Shown: positions 58,915 through 64,000 of the stretch, one piece after another
Layout of the letters: every line of letters begins with the position of its first letter
Numbering within the stretch: position 1 is the stretch's first letter
Assembly (NCBI RefSeq): GCF_047511655.1
Contig: NC_133399.1
Coordinates: forward strand, 6,885,333-6,949,332
Length of the DNA: 64,000 nt
Direction: 5' to 3'
DNA from: Castor canadensis
Lineage: Eukaryota > Chordata > Mammalia > Rodentia > Castoridae
Notes under the pieces: generated by a model
Told to the model about the DNA's origin: nothing
The model's database searches: none
Seen by the model: the letters and a program-made list of their open reading frames with translations, nothing else
Translations under genes and position numbers: made by a program

Positions 58915-60185
58915 CTTATTGATAAATATGATGGAATCCAGGGTGAGATAAATGTATAGAGCAGAAGCAGCAGCAACATCAGCAGCAGAAGTTGGAAAGG
59001 TGCTAGAAATACATGTTCTTTTTATTCCCAATCTAGATTTATTCTGCCTAAACACTGGAGATGAAGTCTAGTAGTCTAGGCTTTAACATCCCTTCCAGAA
59101 GGGTATGAAATCTGCTGAAATTTGAGGAAATATACATTCAATACCAAAACATCATGGATATTGTGAATCTAATTGAATATTCAAATATTTTCCTCTCTTC
59201 ATTTCTTCACAAATCTCCCTTCTCTTCAATTATTTCTAATAATTTAAATAAAATTTACATTGAATATAAACTGTCATGCCATATGAGATAACACAAAGCA
59301 TAAAAAGCACATGACTTTTCATCAGAAGTCTTCTAGCAATTAAAACAATAAAATATGATAATAGTGTGCTAAAATCTGTCATCTTTTGCAATAATTCCCT
59401 TAATTTGAATTTTCTTGAATTTACCTGAAATTCTTATCAATTGCAGATGGATTATTTATCACTATGATCCTCATTTTCAGAGTCTGTGAAATTGATCAAT
59501 ACCCCAGATATCACAGAATTAGTATTCATAAGTCTTCATTCAAATCTCATAATTGTTTTGAAAATTTAATATTTTCTTCCTGACACAGCCTCTAATCTTC
59601 CCCTTGTCTTCAAGATTTGTCACTACACATTCATGACATTTATCCTGATTGACACAAAGATTATAAAATATCCATCTATACTTGAATATCATAAGATAAC
59701 TCCCAAATAAACACAAGTCTGATTCTTTTAGCAATTAATTCTAAGAGAGTCTGGCAACATTGTCTAAAGATTTTTTGCATTGTCATACGGGAATTCTCCC
59801 ATAAAGTGACAGTCCATTATTTTTAAACAAAGTGGATACATGGGAGTGATAAGGAAATGCACAGTCTTCTATGAAAGGAAATAAAATTGACATGCTCCCT
59901 TTAATAAACCCAAAACTTACAAGGTAACACACAAGTTATGGTAAGGAATATCTTACTATGATGTTCCTGTAGAGTGTATTCTCACTATTTAGGGGGAGAA
60001 AAAGTGGCTATAACAGCATTTATCATTATGGGCTATATGGGACTTAAGCATAGTGAATATAATCCAGGAACCAACACATGCCTGGTGAGTGTGGAAAAAT
60101 CTTCAATGTTATAAGTCTGGATGTCTTTTAATCCAACTAGAATTATATGATGAATCTGTTAGCTTGATGGTGATTATCATTTACA
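58915..60185. other. Upstream flank of the OR pseudogene, nothing recognised
   Basis: AT-rich. A CAGCAG-type run at 58965-58990 lies just upstream of the pseudogene start. No other feature named. Confidence 0.4.
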
Positions 60186-60290
60186 TGCATAAATATATAT
60201 ATATATATAAATGTATATATGTGTGTGTGTATATATATTCCATCATATATATAACATATATAATATAAACCAATATTATGTATATACTAT
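60186..60290. repeat. AT/TG-rich microsatellite
   Basis: (AT)n, then a short (GT)5 run, then more ATATAT blocks interrupted by single bases. Confidence 0.85.
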
Positions 60291-61257
60291 TTTTAGGATG
60301 TTTCATGATGAGAAATCTTATAACAAAAAACCCAGTGCAGGGCTCAGCCTATGAGACACACATGCAAATACCTATTGGATTTTGTTTTATTTGAGTGAAA
60401 TATCACACTTGGCACTGTCTTTTCCTCAGAAAGAAGTGATGTACAGTAGAAGTTGGGGGATGAGGAAAGGTATAGAACATCTCTAGCATGAAAAATGTAA
60501 ATTTCAATGAAATCTTTATGTGCTGAAACTATATATTGATATAATGGTCATGTAGAAAAATTATAATTCATTTGGCACCAACATGTGATGATATATATGA
60601 CAATTAAAATAAATTAATGAAAGAAGAAAGAGAAATGAATCAGAGCTGACCTAACTTTGCAATCATTAACTAAGAGAAATTAGTTACCTGGTTGGCTTCT
60701 TGAGGAATACTGTTCAACACTAAACTGGATATTAAAGGTGGAAGATGTATCTTCAGGAAAAGCATTTAGACAGAGCCATCAGAATCTGAGTCAGGAAGGA
60801 TCATCTCTGGGAGGATACTGAAATGTTCCTTCCTGATTGGTGTTATTTAATGAGGTGGTAACAGGCTGACTCATACAATCTAGGTATCTCTATAGACTCA
60901 ATATCCAAAGCTCCCGATTACACCAGCTACTTTACAATCATTCTGAACTCAGGAGTGCATATCCCCAAAGCTAACCTCAACATAAGTGGAAAGTAAAGGG
61001 TGGCTGATTTCCTGATTCTTGAGTCCATGTTTGTACTATTCATTTCTCTCAATTGTTTCTGCTCAACTTCATGTCACAGACCTTGCTGACATAACATCCT
61101 ACACTTCTCCAGTAAATTCTACTTCTCCTTAAAAGTCACAAACTCAGTAATCTCTATCCAATTATTCATGTCAGGAATTCTGATTCAGATTTAGATGATA
61201 AAATATGTACCATATATATGAATAAAAATGAGTATGTATTTATAAATATTAGTGCAT
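60291..61257. other. Gene-free stretch
   Basis: No gene seen. 60440-60625 may be a worn L1 tail ('tgaaactatatattgatataatgg'). Confidence 0.35.
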
Positions 61258-61690
61258 ATATTGTATTAGTCAAACTTCTGTTGCCATAACAAGTATGTCA
61301 GATAAACAAACTTAAGAAGAGGAAAGGACTATTTTAGCTCACATTGTCAGAAGTCTTTTTCATCATTACTTGGCCTGTTGCTGTAGGCCTGTGACAGCCC
61401 AGTACATCATAGATGGTGTGTGACAGAGGAGGCCTGTTAATATTATGGCAGACAGAATTTGAAAAAATGGAAAGAATAGGGTCTTGGGTATCTATATATT
61501 TTTGAAGGGCTCACCTCCAGTGACCTTGTTTTCTTTCAGTATGTTCTAAGTCCTAAAGCTTCACTCCCCCCAAAATAGTACCACAAGCTGGTGACCAATT
61601 GTGTGACCCATCTGCTTTTGGGGGATAAACCTCTGAACTTTATTATTCTCAAAACATAATTATTCAGTTTTTCACCTTTGGATGTTTGCT
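61258..61690 (-). repeat. MaLR-type solo LTR
   Basis: Antisense order: 'tattagtcaaacttctgttgccataacaagtatgtcagataa', 'aggaaaggactattttagctcac', 'agggctcacctccagtgacc' and 'agtaccacaagctggtgacc'. This is the reverse complement of an MST/THE1-like LTR, opposite in orientation to the three block LTRs. Confidence 0.75.
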
Positions 61691-62289
61691 TAACTATATT
61701 TTCCTTACTATATATTAAGAAAATTCTAATGTATTCTTTTCACTGGGTGATGATTGGTAAAATTAGTCAGAAGGCTGTTAAGTCTCTGCATAGACTATAT
61801 CAAATTTAACTATATTAAAAATTGTGCTAGTATGTTTTCAATTACTAGGTGACTGTGGGGTGAAATTGTGATTCTTCAGTTTAAATGAGGTGTTAATTCA
61901 ATTATAAAATCACATAAATGCAACAATTCACAGACGTTATCATGCTCTCATTATATTTGGTTAGATTTCAACCAACATTTAGTTCTTAAACATGACCTTC
62001 ATGGTAACAGGTTGAAGTATATCAATATTTTCATAGGTTCACACACAAAATTCATAAAGTATAACCTATCTATATATGAATTTATTATTGAAAAAATTCT
62101 ATGGAAATTGATGAAAAGTTTCTATTGTAATGACTCTATGAAAAATTTCAAAATGCTCAATTTTTTTCATTTTACCATGAGTCTTCAATGTACATGATTT
62201 TCAGTCATGAATTCATGGTATTTAAATGAATTATTATATGCCTTTCCCAAGAAAACATTTTTCTAATTTCACTATGGTGCTTTTTGTTT
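61691..62289. other. AT-rich stretch, nothing recognised
   Basis: No gene or named repeat. A 61-codon frame at 62012-62197 is AT-rich and not credible. Confidence 0.4.
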
Positions 62290-62690
62290 TTTTCTGTTTC
62301 TTTTGTTATATGTACATTATACAAAATAATGTACAATTTACATAATTTCATTATGACATTTGTCATGTGTAGTTATAATGTACATTGATCACATTTACCA
62401 CCATATTACATTCTCTTATTACCCTCCAACTTCCAGGTGTTTTCATTCTTCTTCCTAAATAGTTCACCTTCTCTATGATGGCTTTTTATTAGATTACACA
62501 TGGGATATGAAACATGCAAGACTTGTCATTCTGAATCTGGCTTATTTCAGTTAATATAATCACCAGTTCGTTCCATTTTCATACAAATGGCATGATCTTG
62601 TTTCCTATGGCTTAATAATCCTCCATTGTATTCTTTTCAGTGTTTTGTAGTTTACATTATGGTGGTCTTTCATATCTTTAGGTTAGTTTA
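62290..62690 (-). mobile_element. Old L1 3' UTR fragment
   Basis: Antisense 'gacttgtcattctgaatctggcttatttcagttaatataatc' and 'gttccattttcatacaaatggcatgatcttgtttcctatggcttaataatcctccattgta' (in order), an ancient L1 end like 52690-53135. Confidence 0.7.
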
Positions 62691-62704
62691 TTTTCAGGTG
62701 TTTT

Positions 62705-64000
62705 ATTTCTAGAGTGCTGTTGGGAACAACTCCCCCAGCCTTCCCAATATGACACAGGCACAGATTTCTCTTGGACTCATGAATACTATTCTAAGCAGCA
62801 TCCTTCTTTGAACCATAAAACTGGCAGGCACCATTGGGAAGAAACAAAACAAATTTGAGGACACACTATAAGTGGAAGGGGTTTCTATTTGGGGTGGAAA
62901 CTTCTGAACAATGAGTCCTAAAAAGAAAATTGGATTTCATCTCATAATGGAGGAATTTTTCAGATAAGGACAACACAAAGGACCCAGAGAAGAGCCAGGA
63001 TTGCCCAAATTTAAGGATGAGTTTCTATAGCCAAAGAAAACATCACATATGACAGATCTATCAGAGGGAAAAAGTGCAAAACTGACTTGGAAAATGAAGA
63101 TGAGGAAATAGTGTACAAACTAAAGAATAAAGGATATGCACAAAAGCAAGGAGTCCAGCTAGGTAGCAGAACAGATTGCTGGATCCAGAGACTTCAGCCA
63201 TACCTCATGTTCCTAACCAAATGGAAAATTTCTATGACTGATCTGATCCCTGCCATAGAGGAAAATGCCAAGTACCCACATGTTGTCATATATCTCTATG
63301 AGGAAAGGTTAACATGACAGCCCTATCCCTTTAAGGATGATGACAAAGATGACAAGAATTCACTCTCTTGAATACCAGTCCCTGTCACTACTAACTGTGG
63401 GTTTCTACTGGGGAGGAAGGAGTTCTACCTGTCTTGATACCATAAAGGTGGCGTGAAAAAATGTTCCTTGAATATACAGTCTGTTTCAGTTTATGTTCCC
63501 TTAATAAGCCTAAGTGATTGAAATCAGTTCCAAAGTCTATAATTTACACACCAATTCCAGTAGAGCAGAAAAGGATAAGAGTTTCTAGGCACTTATTCTG
63601 CACTTTTCTGAGACAGGGAAAGTGCCTACTCTGAAGACAAAATTTGCATAATACAGTGTGTGAGAGGGCCAAACATTACTGCCTCTCTTCAAATAGCATC
63701 TTGGCAACACCTAACCTTCTAGTTTTAACTGTACATATTTACCATGTGGCATGTGTATAGTTTTTGGTTATTATTACTGTATTATCTGGGCTGGGAAGGA
63801 TGGATTTTGGGGGAAAAGAGACAAACAAGATTATTTTGGTTAAAATTTTGGAATTAATTGAGGAAGTGAAACAATAGAAATACCAAGTTGCTAGTGGTGA
63901 CATTCTATGTCCAGAATGTTTAACCTTTGAAGAGTTTTCACTGGAAATAAAGTATGGACTATGAGAAACTGATTAACTGAGGAAAATATCTGAAATCTAT
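62705..64000. repeat. Diverged segmental duplicate, copy B (cut by window end)
   Basis: Counterparts: 'aatatgacacaggcacagatt', 'ggatgatgacaaagatgacaagaatt', 'ggaggaaggagttctacctgtcttgatacca' and 'accaattccagtagagcagaaaaggata'. The offset from copy A drifts from about 9150 to 9190 bases. Both copies have an old L1 3' end to their left. Continues past the window. Confidence 0.75.

Noticed and set aside
63087..63317. 76-codon open frame as a possible small gene
   Set aside because: It lies in duplicate copy B. The aligned part of copy A has stops and indels in this frame, so there is no sign of protein-level conservation.

Overview
The window is AT-rich mammalian chromosomal DNA: it has no bacterial gene organisation, dense LINE-1 (L1) retrotransposons, short SINEs, MaLR-type LTRs and olfactory receptor (OR) sequences. 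The SINEs are composites of a 7SL/B1-like left part and an ID/tRNA-like right part ('...ggctcaagtggtagag...gttcaa...'). That architecture and the character of the L1 3' ends suggest a non-murid rodent, most simply one near the beaver/squirrel branch. The order-level call is firm; the family-level call is a guess.

Layout. 1-10 kb: L1 debris, one 5'-truncated 4.35 kb L1 (about 3530-7880) and SINEs. 10.2-10.5 kb: OR pseudogene fragment (minus). 10.5-16.9 kb: an LTR split by a near full-length 6.1 kb L1. 16.9-23 kb: a run of minus-strand OR pseudogenes and fragments, including a chimera of two ORs and one with an internal deletion. A block made of [OR TM5/TM6 fragment - spacer - MaLR LTR - flank] occurs three times (16.9-18.2, 19.2-21.4 and 28.3-31.4 kb); the third copy carries a later L1 with clear target-site duplications. 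23-39 kb: mostly gene-free, with old repeats. 39713-40648: the only intact gene, a single-exon 311-residue family-7-like OR on the plus strand. 42.7-52 kb: nested L1s, with a plus-strand L1 inside a minus-strand L1 inside an older minus-strand L1. 58.0-58.9 kb: a minus-strand OR pseudogene. 53.6-55.0 and 62.7-64.0 kb: two diverged copies of one segment.

Taken together this is part of an olfactory receptor cluster evolving by tandem duplication, decay and retrotransposon insertion. The only product likely to be made is one odorant receptor, which would act at the ciliary membrane of olfactory neurons through the Golf/cAMP route. I found no operon, CRISPR array, RNA gene or novel multi-gene system. 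The interesting content is structural: nested insertions, the triplicated block, the chimeric OR junction, and one intact receptor among decayed relatives.
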